A DNA stretch of 64,000 nt from NCBI GenBank assembly GCA_022749755.1, contig CM040444.1:17715274-17779273 (forward strand), read 5' to 3'. The notes beneath the pieces are model-generated. The model saw only the letters and a program-made list of their open reading frames with translations, was not told where the DNA came from and searched no databases. This stretch comes from Azadirachta indica (lineage: Eukaryota; Streptophyta; Magnoliopsida; Sapindales; Meliaceae). Below, piece after piece: positions 1 to 12,600 of the stretch (positions within the stretch are counted from its first letter, which is position 1; each line of letters opens with the position of its first letter). The translations under genes and the position numbers were made by a program.

Positions 1-3000
1 AATATGCACATATTGTCCACTCCTACCTGATTACATGTTATAGAACCACAGAGAAAAAAAACAGAAGACAAAAACATAAAAAGGTAGAGTCAAGATCAAA
101 CAGCCACTCTGTTTAAATGAAAACACAATATGAAACACAAAAAGGCTGTTTCATTCATATTAACCACACTGGTATTTAACTTCCCAGGCATGTTAATTTA
201 TAACAAGAAAAAGTAGAATGAAAAAGCCAAGAAAAATACTAGGGAGTCGACACCCATTTCATCCTATAATGGTAGAACCCATGAAGAATATAGGACACAA
301 GTCCTCCCACAACAAAACATTAGTAACAACACAATTGCATCCAAAGATAATTAAATAAAGAACTTACTGCTAAGACAAGGAAAGGAATAACTTCCATTAT
401 GATTAACGTAGATTTAACTCCAATGGCACTGAAAAATCCAAGAGATCCAAGGACAGAAAGCATGACAAGTATAACACCTGAAAGGCCCAACAGCACCTGG
501 ATGCCAAAAATGTAAGTTACATAGATGAAACACAAAAACTATGTTGCATGGCAACATATAAAAGACGTGGCAATGTATATGCCTACCCTACATGTATAAT
601 GTGCAAGTGTTTTAAACAAGTTTGTTAACAATATCTAGTATACAGATACATTGATATATAGCACAAACAATCACACATGAACAATATAACACAAAATGGA
701 AAAAATAGAAAACAAGTTAAAGAACAAATAAAATCATACCTTGGATGAGATGTAGAAAGTAGATAAATGAGGTGCATCTCCAAGTGCCACAGAAATATAG
801 GCAAACATTACAAGATAGCTTGCCTGAGATGCCGATGGCCAAAATGAAGAGAATAGAAAACAATGATCAATCAAATAAGTAATAAGACAATGCGGCATAT
901 TATTCCCAAAAGGAAGTTGGACAATGTGAAATGAACTTCTCTGTGACTTACTACAATGGTAATGACATCTGCAGTACTTTCTCTTTTCAATTCTTCCTCA
1001 ATTGAACTTTCTGCTGAAAATGAAAGAGTAAGATTGCTAGACTCAATCATTGGGAGCAGCTCCTCCTGTCAATTTAATTTCTTGGAAATTTAGTTTCCAA
1101 CCATCTAAAAGTGAGTAATACATAGCAAAATACAACCTATAGCTGCCAAAACAAACAACTACGGCCATTGTCTATCTAGAAATATATGTTCCCTCAAAAT
1201 GGTCTTCTCTAGTTAAAAGAATCTCCACAAAAATGACTTACACTGAACATACATTACATTATATTACTCAAAGTAATTTCCACTTTTCTAGGACTTGAAA
1301 AACCTCTTATCAGGTCAAAGACAGGATCCTTAAGGAACTTGCTCTCATGGCTGGCTATTTTGAGTTCTCAGGCAATTTTTCAAGATCCAGAGGAACAACC
1401 TTTATGCGAAGCAATTAGGTTTTAGGAAACAGCAGATGCATCAATATATCACAGTGTGGGAGTTCAGTAATATAATGCTGCATTAAATTTCCCATTTAAG
1501 GCAATGGATGTGCAGACCCTAATCTTTCAGTGATAAGTGAAATTGAGAAATCCATACAAGAAATTCAAATACTAATAATAAACAACATTTTCAGACCTTT
1601 GCCAACTGAATGAAAGCTTTTTCCCAAGCCACTGCCTTTCCATTTTGGTAGCTTGTTTCATCAATTGCATTATTAACTGGATAGGTAATGGATAGGTAAT
1701 AATTAATGCAGAAGCCTGAAATTGAAACAGCATCAACGGATTAGTATGTAATTAGATTTCAAGCAGCGGGATGAAAGCATTACCTCAGAATAATTGTTCC
1801 CAGAAAAGCCTCCTAAGACAGTGCTTGGATCAAGTGGAGCTTGAAATGCGCTCAAACATGTGTCTGAAGAAGCATAATGCTGAAATTGGAAGATATGGGG
1901 AATAAAGAGAATGTACAAACAATAGTCTGGTATAAACAACCTCAGAACTGTCATGTAATAGTATCTCTATACCTCAAAACAATACTCAGCATGTCCAACT
2001 CCTCCATAGGAATAATAATTTTCAGGGTCCATTTTGAAATACTAGAAGCAAAGGCAAGATACAAAATGAAGATGTTAATACTTGGAGAACATAGATTACA
2101 GTTTTTATTTATTTGCTTTACAATGATGCAACCAAGAATATAATTTGAGGTAGAAAATGCTCCATAAAAATATGATGAGCATGGAAATGCAGGAAAATTT
2201 TAGACAACCTGCAGAACACTCTGTGTGGCACAATCCTGTCCGAGAGGCTTCAAGCAAATGTCAGTTAAGGATATTAACAAGCCAGAATAGTTTGCGTGTA
2301 TTGCATCAACCTGTCAATATCAAAACAGGAAATACAAATCATAAATGCATTGACATAAATAATTAAAAGAGCAACATAAAAGATAACACACATGATAGAC
2401 CATTCCAAATTAAAGATACTTCAACTTCATGTTCAATTATGGCTTTCAAGATGTACCGAGCACAACACTCTACCTTTTTTTGTATTTCAAAAAGCAACTG
2501 GATGTTATCCTCTGTGACAATACTGGGTTGCTTTCCATGCTTGGGATCGGGTAAGGTTGCTAATATTAGCTGAATTATACAAATAACAAGTGCTAATATT
2601 TAGTATTTGGATATAATACGCAATCATATCAAAACGCAACAGCTACAGCATGAAAGATCTCATAGATTAAAGATAAAGAATAGGAACATTGAAATGAACC
2701 TGTTCAATTCTGTAGAAGGGGGCAAGATGGCTGTCAAAAAATTGTTTCTCTGCTGCCGCCCTACTTCCAGGACCTACCCACAACTATACAGATAAGTCTG
2801 TCAAAAAATTATCTGCCAACTAAAGAGGAAAGGAAAAACACTAGTGGCCATGCACTATGCATGCCAGCACAAAGGGGAGACTCTATATTATAATCAGTGC
2901 ACGAAAGAGCTCGTGCAGGCATATCTTGTAAGGATCTTGTCAAACTAATTGTAGCAGATAGTTGGCGAGTCACATGAAAAATCTTGCACATTATTCAATG

Positions 3001-6000
3001 GTTAAAAAAATGCCAATACAATACCTTCTCTGGCTGCGTCTCAACCTTGAAACGAATTAGACCTATACAAAAAACCGAAACAATTGCTAACGACGTACAC
3101 AGCACAAGACTGGGATTTCTAGCAACCCATGTTCCATAAATCCTGGACATAACATCAAAAGTTATTCAGTATATATGCTACATAAACCATAAGGAACAGT
3201 ATCGCAGTTAACCTGTAAAAGCTTGACATGTATCCTTGAACAACAGAAAGTCGATCCTCCTTTGTTAGTTGAAGATCTGTCTTGTGCACCTATTACTCAT
3301 GGCAGAAGAAATACTTAGCTAACTCCTTAATTTCAATTACATAATGATATCAGCGAAGATAAATATAGAAAGCCAAACAAATAAGATAGCACATACCATA
3401 AAAAATAAAAGCAGAGATTAACACTAGGACAAAGATGTGAATTCTAACACATAATAAAAGGCGAAGATGAGGAAAAAGCATTTTACTTGAGATTAGTTCA
3501 AATGTAACCAGACTTCGGAGAAAAATCAAACGTCCGAAAAGCTACACAATACTCACAGTAACAAACAGGTAAACATACTAAAACTGTCAGACCAAAGAAA
3601 GGAACAACAGAGAAGCTCCAGCAAGTACTACTTATATCTTAACCCTGAGACATACACCTTACCCTAGAAATTCAAGCCAATCTTATCAAAATTGAGAATA
3701 TAATATGATGTAAAACAGTAATGCAAATATACCTTTAAGGAAATGTTCTCATCCTCTCCACTTTCATTTGTTGACTTCATCAATGGCTCCAAGCTAGATG
3801 GAATGCTCCTTTCTCTTGTTCGATGAAACAAACCCCATCCAAAAAATGTACCAACCAAAAGAATATATGCAATCACTAAGAAAAGTTCAACACACTTGAC
3901 CTACAAACATCAGTCAATACCACCAAGTAAATGATACGCATCAAATGACATATTACACAAATGGTTCTATTTAGTGTTTTATGATATTACATAGTCATCA
4001 CCATTGTAAGACCTGAGCCAAACACTAAGAGAAGAAGAGTCAAAAGGGAATTCTATCTTATAGGCCTCATTTCCAACCTTAAGAGATCCGATTCTAACTG
4101 TGCAAGGTTCTTTTCTTGGGGGAGAAGGAGGTTCCACACTAGAGCACGCAGGGGACAAAGGACAATCTCCACAAGAGCAGCCCAGGGAAGTGTCACCACA
4201 TGAATAGACGGATACATTCATAAGCTCCAATCCAGCTGACTTCGGAATGCTTGACTTAAAACTTATGGAATATGGAGAACCGGGAAATCCAGGAGGTGCT
4301 TTCTGACCAATGAAGGCAAACCATTCTGACAAAAAGAATAGTAAACAAAAATACTGAAACTGGGATGAAATCAAACAATTTCCCAGTACAAACAAGGATA
4401 ACCATGACCAGAAAATAACAGACAATAAACAAAAAACTACCACTTTAACAACAAAGATGTTACGTATTTGAGTGGTTTTGTGCAAAGGACATTGTTATGG
4501 TAAATCACCTTTAAAACTTTTTGCACCAGCACCGATGAAATCTATGGCACGAGTGTTCATAGTCCCAAATTTTACTTCCTTGCAGGAGTTATACAGCCCT
4601 TCTCCAAAAGTATCACTTATGTAATAGTCAATGCCATCCACGGTCAAATTGCCATTAACCTGGAAGGAACAATGTTGCAACAAATGCAAAATATAACCGG
4701 ACTTCACTTTAAAAAGAAGCTGGCAATATCACATGGATAAGCAATAACATTATTGAAAAGTGAACTGCCTGATTGTAAATTTCTTATCAGATTCTCATTT
4801 TGGAAAGGGAAGCACATAGATGACAATATTTTAAGATCAAAGGGAATAGTTTACAAATTGAAGGATAAGGGAACCACATAAGGAAAAAAATGTAAGCTGG
4901 TAAGCTTAGTGATAAATTGTCTCTAACAAGTGATCATACTTACAGGCTACTGAATGTTATTATAAAATGAACTCAAATGGGCATTATTAGTATGCCTCAC
5001 CTCAGAGACAGAAGTCACATCGATGAATTGGCTTTGATTTGGAGAGCAAGAGAGCTCACAGAAAAGGTTCAAAAAGTTCCTCAAGCATGCTGGACAACCC
5101 ACAAGAAAAGGTATAGCCTGCAATACATTGCATGCATTATGGCCACATAATAGCATCACCTAGGAATTAATTCGTTAACAATAAGACAACCTAAGAATGC
5201 ATGATATTTTCCAACCTAAATATGAGGCCTACTTAAAGCCATCCAGTCGAGCATAAACCATTACATGCAAAAAAATTAGAAGCTAGACAATTTGATGTAT
5301 ACTTACCTGTTGAACCTGTGCCCTCAGCGTTTCAAATTGAGCCTCTGTACAACAAACATTCCCACTTATTGATGGACACAAGCTTTGGATTTTGGCAGAA
5401 AACAGTTCATCAGGCTGCAAATGCATACACCATGAGCTGTAAGACCCATCGTTATGCAGTAAGTGTTGGACAATTTCATTTGAACCAAAAAAGGGTGAAC
5501 TTACACCTTACAAAGCATTGCAATTTGATCTACCAAGAAGTCATATACCTTTACAGATGGCGAACCATAAGGGCAATTCAGAACTTTTCCATCACTCCTT
5601 TGTCCGCATATATCATACATTGCGCAATATTCTTTAGAATGCTTTTCACTGACCAGCAAGAACAAATGATTCCTCAAATTTAAAAGGAGGGAACTTCAAA
5701 CTTTTTACTCAAATTCAGAAATTAAAAAGGAATTACACAACTCAAGTTCGTTAGTAAAGTGGCCTTACCCGGAGTTGACATCCTTAATTAAAATTGTATC
5801 AGTCTTCTCTGTACTGACTAAACATGCAAGAAGAAGAAGAACCTAAGGAAAAAGAAAATACCAAAGTTCAATGGTACTCAACATTTCCAGAACAAGAAAA
5901 CGGACCAGTCGCTTCAATTATATAACGTTCAAAAAGAACTTCAAATATCCATTTTCACGTAAACACATAAACAATTTGCTGTAAAATCCCACTTCAATTT

Positions 6001-6231
6001 TGCTTAAGAGATAACTATCAAAATTGTTTGTTTACTTAACAAACCAAACTATTCAGCCATCATATTCATAGAAGTAACCCTTTTTACAACACTTCACATA
6101 TAACCAAGAAAACCCGTTAATCCACAAACATATTACACTATCAAAACTGTAAACGATTCAAAAACGAAGAAAAAAAAGGCTCTTGCCTGAAAAATGACAA
6201 AAAAAGAGAAGAAACCCAGGAAGGAAGCCAT
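1..6231 (-). CDS. NPC1: NPC1-type intracellular sterol transporter, 3' end outside window, frameshifted in exon 16
   Basis: Niemann-Pick C1 proteins are multi-pass membrane proteins that take sterol through an N-terminal luminal domain and move it across the vacuolar/endosomal membrane. Exons on the minus strand, 5' to 3': 6231-6187, 5842-5769, 5648-5549, 5414-5307, 5117-5001, 4659-4509, 4325-4078, 3900-3733, 3289-3213, 3142-3025, 2783-2700, 2569-2474, 2310-2209, 2041-1973, 1879-1784, 1715-1597, 1065-952, 823-740, 496-368, 26-1 (continues). A hydrophobic signal peptide is followed by the Cys-rich NPC1-N domain (EYCAMYDICG; CPACLRNFLNLFCELSCSPN) and, from exon 17, the sterol-sensing domain (LGLSGVILVMLSVLGSLGFF). 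Every exon boundary keeps frame except exon 16, which is 119 nt; removing one copy of an 11-bp tandem duplication gives 108 nt and the conserved reading. As written, translation reaches TGA at 1049-1047, before the sterol-sensing domain. Intron 1 appears to be GC-AG. Family identity is certain; function of this copy is doubtful. Confidence 0.95.
1678..1699 (-). repeat. 11-bp tandem duplication inside NPC1 exon 16
   Basis: On the plus strand TGGATAGGTAA occurs twice in direct contact (1678-1688 and 1689-1699). With one copy the exon reads ASALIITYPVNNAIDET in frame; with two copies the frame shifts. It could be a real allele or a sequence or assembly error. Confidence 0.97.
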
Positions 6232-7086
6232 TAGTTGTTTCTCAGAGAAATAAAGTTTACTCTTTTAAGTTTCGGGGGGATTTGCATAGTTGCAGAGAAA
6301 ACTGACTAAAATTGAATGCTTGGAGGGTAAGCGACTCGGAGCCGAGTCAACTCAGTGAGTCAAAATTATCAATTATGCACTTGTTTTGACTTTTTGTCGA
6401 GGAGTTAATTACGAGTTATGAGGAAAGGACGCGCGGAATTAATAATGACGTGTCATTTTCTTAAGCTAATTTTTATTTATTACCTAAAATGGAATTAAAC
6501 GCACCGTTTTCTTAAAAGATTTTTTATTTGTTCTTTTCAAAGAAGTTAAACGCACCGTTTTCCTAAAGATATTTTATTTATTATCTTAGGCTAAACGCAC
6601 CGTTTTCGTGTCTACCATCGAAACGCACTGCTCACCGCCGTTTTCTTTATTTAGTTTAGCCATCACAGTCAATTGGATTATCCGTCGTTTTCAATGAACT
6701 ACTAAGAAAGTAAATTCGGTTATAAGGTAAGTTTTCACTTTGGTGGAAATCCTTTTGTTTTAGAGGAATATATTAAATGCAACTTTTTTTTTTGGGTAAA
6801 ACGTGAAATTTTATTACATTCACCAAATAAAATTTATTTAGCCAATCTCATACTTTTTCAATTTTATTTTTACATCATAATAAAAGCCAATTTTTAAAAT
6901 ATTTAAATTAAAAATTACAACAAATCAAAAAAAAATTCTTGATTAAAACAAGAATAAATGAGAATTTCATAACCAAATCTTGTTTAGGTAAGAATTTTGA
7001 ACGTGATGACACGTCTTGTTTGGTATTAATCTAAACGTAAGAAGATTGATGTAATTTTCGATACGAATTATGTAACAATATTTGAA
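6232..7086. promoter_or_regulatory. NPC1 upstream region, to the end of the PPR gene
   Basis: No open reading frame of note. A near-palindromic ACGT element TGACGTGTCA lies at 6446-6455, about 215 bp upstream of the NPC1 start. Three exact copies of a 16-mer follow at 6496-6607 (separate entry). The stretch from 6780 to 7086 is AT-rich with no recognised element. Confidence 0.4.
6496..6607. repeat. three spaced exact copies of a 16-mer upstream of NPC1
   Basis: TAAACGCACCGTTTTC is present at 6496-6511, 6547-6562 and 6592-6607, with starts 51 and 45 bp apart. T-rich spacers resemble one another, so this looks like an eroded tandem repeat of a roughly 50-bp unit. A degenerate fourth copy (AAACGCACTG, then GCCGTTTTC) lies at about 6621-6646. 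Confidence 0.8.
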
Positions 7087-9357
7087 TCATTCCAACAATT
7101 CATTCCTCTCATCAATTTTCATACAATTATGTATCTCCTCAACTGTTATTTTAATCTCACTAGCCAGTGGATGAAACTGAGATTTTTCACCAGCAATAAA
7201 TTTACAAGCCTTATTATCAACATTCACCAAGCTGTAACCAGCAATAACTTTTATTCCTCTTTCCTTGGCTAACCATCTCATTCTTGCAGCATCTACCCAC
7301 AATCCATCTGCAGCATACATTCCTGATGCAAGTAAATATCCTGCCGAATTCTGAGGTTGCAATTCGAGAATACGCGAAACAGCTCGTTCTCCAAGCTTTC
7401 TGTTTCCATAGCTTCTGCAAGCACTTAAGATTGCCCCCCAAGCACTTGCAGAACCTGCCTTCAATTTGTCAGGCATTTTGTTGATCAAATCTAAAGCGAT
7501 GTCAAGTTCTCCAGCACGAGCTAACATATCAATTATGCATGAATAATGTTCCAATGTGGGCTCAACTTCGTGGTCTTTAACCATTGACTTGAAAAAGGAT
7601 AGCCCTTCTTCCACTAATCCACCGTGGCTACAAGCAGATAACACTGAGAGAATTGTCACTGCATTGGCATGCAGACCGTGCAATTTCATTTCAGCAGCCA
7701 AAGCTAATGCTTCATGTGCACGGCCATTCATGCCATATGCTGCTACCATGGCAGTCCATGACACGATATTTTTCTCAGAGATTTGATGAAAGGCCTTTCT
7801 TGAGGCATCTATGGCTCCGCATTTCGAGTACATATCAACAATTGCTGTCCCAACAGATACCTCTGTGGCCAAGCTTCTTCGAATTGCAATTCCATGTGCC
7901 CACTTTGACCTGCCAAGTTCAGCTGCAACTGAACAAGCTTCAAGAAGATTGATAATGGCAACACTATTAGGCTTCTCCTCCTGCGCCCGGTTCATCTGTT
8001 GAAATACAGCAATTGCTTCATCAGGCATACCACAATGAGTGAAACCAGAAATCATTGTGCTCCATAATACCACATCCCTCCTCTTCATGTCACAAAAAAG
8101 TTTCCAAGCCAGTTCAATAAGATGGCATTTTGCATAAGCATCAATTAAAGAACTTAACACCAGTTCATTCAATTCATATGCCTGCCGGAGTATTACACAG
8201 TGGACTGACTTGCATTCAGTTGCACGGACAGAATACTTGCATAACTGGAGAATATTCACAAGAGTGATCTCATCTACTCCACTCACTTCCTTTCTCATAG
8301 CATATAACAGGGATAGAGCTTCTGAATACTTCTCATTAAACACCAATCCCGACAAGGCAGAATTCCATGAGACCTTGTTCTTTCGAGGCATCTCCTTGAA
8401 AACTTTGGAAGCAGAATTTGTATCGTTAAATTTGCAATACATATCAATCAAAGAGTTCCCAACAAGCAAATCACAATGTAAACCTCTACGTATTGCAAAT
8501 CCATGGAGCAGTCTTCCCATACTCGAGTCCCTTAAAATGGTGCAGCCTTTAAGAATGCTAACCAAGGTTAGTCCATCCGGTTCATTCCTGACATCCGAAA
8601 CCATTTCTTGAAACAACTGCAAGCCAGAAACTGCTTCCTCACTTTGCACATAACCCCCAATCATCACACTCCAAGAAATAACATCTCTCTCACTCATTTC
8701 ATCAAATAATTTCCGTGCACATTCCATGTCGGTATTCACATACATACTTAGCAAAGAATTCTGAACTGAATGAACTGCCCAAAACCCACTTCGAACTATA
8801 TAGCCATGAACTTCCAGTCCTTCCCAGTAAACTCCAAGACTGCGATATGCCAGAATTACAAGCACCAAGACAGAGGTATTAGGTTCAAAGCCAGAAACCC
8901 TAGCTTTATTAAACCACCATAAACCTTCTGCTAAGGCGCCATCATCGAGGTGTCCATGTATAATTATATTCCAAGAAACTGAATCTCTACCACCCAAGTA
9001 ATCAAACAGAGTAATTGCAGAATCCCGAAATCTCCATTTCATGTAAAAGTCCATAAGGGCATTTCCAATTGAAGGAAATGATTCCAAACCTTGCTTGATT
9101 AGACATGCATGAATTGATTTTCCATGTTTATCAGAGAGATTTGAACATGCCTTGATAATGAGCGGAAAGACTGAAGGGTCTGTTACATCAAATCCAGCTT
9201 TTTTAATTTGGTGATAATGGGAAAATAGTTCCTGCCATTTTCCATTGTATGACAACTCTTTGACCCTCAGATTTAAAATATGGAGCTTTGACCTCAGGAG
9301 ATGAGTTGGGAAACGCATCGCCAAGAAGCAAAAGCAGAAACTTTCCATAATTGACAT
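7087..9357 (-). CDS. pentatricopeptide repeat (PPR) protein, PLS class, E subgroup
   Basis: A single uninterrupted 756-codon exon, as is normal for plant PPR genes. The protein is a run of about 35-residue helical repeats with typical PLS motifs (VSWNSALSGLVFNEKYSEAL, VVLWSTMISGFTHCGMPDEA, NIVSWTAMVAAYGMNGRAHE). It ends in an E-type extension (GERAVSRILELQPQNSAGYL...KACKFIAGEKSQFHP) without a DYW domain. Such proteins bind organellar RNA, and E-class members usually act in C-to-U editing with a partner supplying the deaminase; the RNA target is unknown. The N-terminus is hydrophobic and basic and lacks acidic residues near the start, compatible with organelle import. The start is the first in-frame Met; the next in-frame Met is at codon 4. 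An adjacent PIX13-like kinase family in the same window suggests orthology to At2g17210 (inference from synteny). Confidence 0.95.
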   Translation of the reverse strand: MSIMESFCFCFLAMRFPTHLLRSKLHILNLRVKELSYNGKWQELFSHYHQIKKAGFDVTDPSVFPLIIKACSNLSDKHGKSIHACLIKQGLESFPSIGNALMDFYMKWRFRDSAITLFDYLGGRDSVSWNIIIHGHLDDGALAEGLWWFNKARVSGFEPNTSVLVLVILAYRSLGVYWEGLEVHGYIVRSGFWAVHSVQNSLLSMYVNTDMECARKLFDEMSERDVISWSVMIGGYVQSEEAVSGLQLFQEMVSDVRNEPDGLTLVSILKGCTILRDSSMGRLLHGFAIRRGLHCDLLVGNSLIDMYCKFNDTNSASKVFKEMPRKNKVSWNSALSGLVFNEKYSEALSLLYAMRKEVSGVDEITLVNILQLCKYSVRATECKSVHCVILRQAYELNELVLSSLIDAYAKCHLIELAWKLFCDMKRRDVVLWSTMISGFTHCGMPDEAIAVFQQMNRAQEEKPNSVAIINLLEACSVAAELGRSKWAHGIAIRRSLATEVSVGTAIVDMYSKCGAIDASRKAFHQISEKNIVSWTAMVAAYGMNGRAHEALALAAEMKLHGLHANAVTILSVLSACSHGGLVEEGLSFFKSMVKDHEVEPTLEHYSCIIDMLARAGELDIALDLINKMPDKLKAGSASAWGAILSACRSYGNRKLGERAVSRILELQPQNSAGYLLASGMYAADGLWVDAARMRWLAKERGIKVIAGYSLVNVDNKACKFIAGEKSQFHPLASEIKITVEEIHNCMKIDERNELLE

Positions 9358-9633
9358 CCTGCGGCTTATTTGATATAGGGAAAATCTTGATTGCCCTAAA
9401 GCTGGAGACCCAGTGAACTTGCAGAAGACTAAATCCTTTTTCGGTGTGGCAGCAAGATTGAGTATTTACATTGAATCAAAATCCGTATCACAATAAAGAA
9501 TGAAACCATTCATTTCATAAAATGGAATTTAACAGTCCTATGAGATCAAGAAGGCACATTAAATATCCTTCTTTTCATTTTCCTATTAAAGCTATTGTGT
9601 TTGCGTGTGACTGAGAGAAGACAAAAGAAATTG

Positions 9634-12600
9634 TTATTCCCTAATGTTACAATTTTGAAGATAGAAATTATCATACATTACATATTTAGACCAGTAAGAT
9701 TTGTACTTAGAGACTGCCAAATTCAACCACGGTTTGTAGTTTCCATTGTAATGTACAACGGCAGCGTTATATATCTCAGTTAAGTTGAGGGCTGGGTCAT
9801 AGCCAAGTCCCAAGACATGCCAGTTCCGGTCCAGCGGATAGGTTAGGTTGTAAAAGGTAATGAGTCCAGGAGGCAATGAACCAAGTTTCCAAAGAGTTCT
9901 GTCCTCATTCTGCAAAACATTTTCCATCAGTTTCAAACAAAGGGGATATGTTAAATGGAACAATAACATTATTCAACATCTCAAATAAGTCATCAACTAA
10001 AGTTCACAGAAAAAGGAATAGCTAACTCAGAGGGCAAACAAGAGATGATAAGGCTTTACCAAATCTTGCCAATAATGATATATTCCTGTGATGTTTCGCT
10101 TCTTCCACTCTTTCAAGTCAAACATATTCATGCCAAATGCCCAACCACAAGCATTTGCATCGAAATTCTCATAGATTTTTGGATTAGAGAAGTTGAGATA
10201 CTTATCAAATCTGTGAAAGCTCTCCTTACAGGTTTCCACTGCACCATTCACCATCCCATGCATATCAATAGACCAAAGAGGTGTCAAATCCTTCTGAACC
10301 ACAATATCATCATCTAAAAACAAGATCTTGTTTAGCTTTGGGTAAACTTCAGGAAGGTAAAATCTAAGATGATTGAGCATTGACAAATATTTTGGATTCC
10401 TATATTTGAGATTTTCAGTCCCAGCAGATAGAGAGGAAGGATGATTTGCCTTAAAATAGTACTCTTTAAGTCTAGCAGATTCAAGTTGACGTAGAACAGA
10501 ACAATAAGAGGAATTCAACCACTTGAAATTATCAATGTTCTCCACTTGGATTGTAGCTTTTGGTGGAGCATTGACCATAAACCACATCTTCATTGCAATG
10601 AAATTCAATTTATCGGTGACTATATGGAAAACATGTTTCTCAGGTTCCTTTGCATGCACCACAGTAGAATTAACCACCACAGATGTTGCAAGTACATTAT
10701 CAGAAAAGATGGCATAGTGATAGAGAGATGGATCTTCAAACTTTGCATTGGCCGGCCCCTCTTTCTTGTAATGGCCCTGCAGGTAATAATCTGCCGCTAG
10801 CTGCAGTGGTAAACAATGCAATGGTCTTGGGACAACTTTTGCAGCTAGCTGAATCAAGAACGCGCTCTTTTTCTTTAGCGCACTTACAGCATCTTCGGTT
10901 GACTGAATCATGGCTCGAAATTTTCTTTGCACCATAGGACAGTCGTATAGTCGGTCCTTTGCTATAGAGAGAACATGGCCCATTGCCTTTGCTTGATTAA
11001 GTGCGCTGGAGTGGGTAGAAAGAATAAACAGCATGAAAACCAAGAAAGACTATATATGTGATAACAGATACAATGGACATAAGTAGCAATACCTTGGGTG
11101 AAGCTCAGCATCAGATTTTGCATGCCCAATAGCACGTTGACTTTCTCGACAGTGTTTCATAAGAGAATTGTAAAGACTAGTTTCGTTCTTAGATTTGGCA
11201 AACTGTGCATATGCTTTGGCCAAAATTATCTGGTCCCGCATAAGTTTCAAAGTAGAATCAGAATTTGGACTTTCGAAATCTCTCCTCCATATGCTATACT
11301 TCCCTGTGACTCCAGGTACAAGTCTTTTTGACTGTTCAAATGCTGTTGTTTGAACCATGTCATTTTCTTGCCGAATTAGCTCTGCTGTTCGAAGTTCCCT
11401 CCTTTTCTGGCGCAACATCTGAAGGTGAAGGAACCATTAGAAACCCATCAAATTTGCATAATTTAAACAATAACATAGACACATTTGACATTCACCTGGC
11501 GCTTGAGCTTCACTGGACTCAAGGGCATCCTTTCAGGATATGAAAGTCCAAATTCTCCAGATTGATTATCATCCTTCAGATGTTCAACATTCCTTTCTAA
11601 ATTCACAACAGCTTGAAATGAATCTTCCAGCGTCTAGAAGAGGAAGGAATAGACCAATTTACATGTCAGTGTCTCTACTTAGAAATAACTCAAATGATGA
11701 TATCAGACACTGATTAAACAATATTAAAGAAATCAAGTAATGAAGGTGATGTTTATTTTTTATAGATCTATCGCTTCCACAGTTCTTTAGACTACTTAAA
11801 CTTGATACTTCAAATGTTTTTCCGTTTAAATGATAACATTCTGTTGCTAGAATCAATGATAAGTACCTGGGAACTATTTGGCAACGCATTCTCTCTATCA
11901 TTAGGGTTTTCCAATATCCATGAAGAAGAAAGGTGACTCATTTTCACTTTACCAATTCGAACAGCACCAGAAGCATCACTATATGTGACAATTATGTCAA
12001 TATCCTGCATAGACAGAGAAATGTAAGCACAATAGAAATCAGCAATAAAGTCAACTAATTATGTTGAGTTACCCTTTCATCTGGATCATTGTTGAACCTA
12101 AAAGCAGCAGTACCCTTCACAGAAACAATTTGAAATAGGATCTGTTAGTGCAAAACCTCAAGCATATATTCAGCAAAAGAAAGTAAACAGCAATCACATG
12201 CTTCTCTAAAATGCACTTCAAACTACACTCTTTAATAAAAGCAAAACCAAATGCTTCTCCACAAAGCATTTCAATTACTTTCTTATCTAGAAAGAGCTCA
12301 ATCAACTGCTTTTCCAGAAAGCACTTTTATCTATTCCGAAAGGGATTAAGAAAGTAAAGAGCAATCACATAAGAATGAACATTATGTAAGCAAGTCAAAT
12401 AAAAATATTACGAAGTACAACTCAGAAATAATAGAACAATCAAATGTTTCTCCCAAAAGTACTTCAAGTACTTTCTTATCTTACAAAAAGCTCTATCAAT
12501 AAATTTACCCAAAAGCACTTTTATCCAATCAAAAAGGGTTTAAGTAAGATAGACAAAAAAAAAAAAAAAAAAAAAAGCTTTTAGCTAACCTCATTAGCAG

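Noticed and set aside
4495..4707. Short minus-strand frames in the first 6 kb as separate genes
   Set aside because: They are exons of NPC1 extended into introns; splice sites and conserved protein join them.
8210..8611. Open frame of 133 codons on the plus strand opposite the PPR gene
   Set aside because: Antisense shadow of a long coding exon; no recognisable domain.
10045..10937. Several open frames opposite the GAUT catalytic exon
   Set aside because: Shadows of the real exon at 11005-10060.
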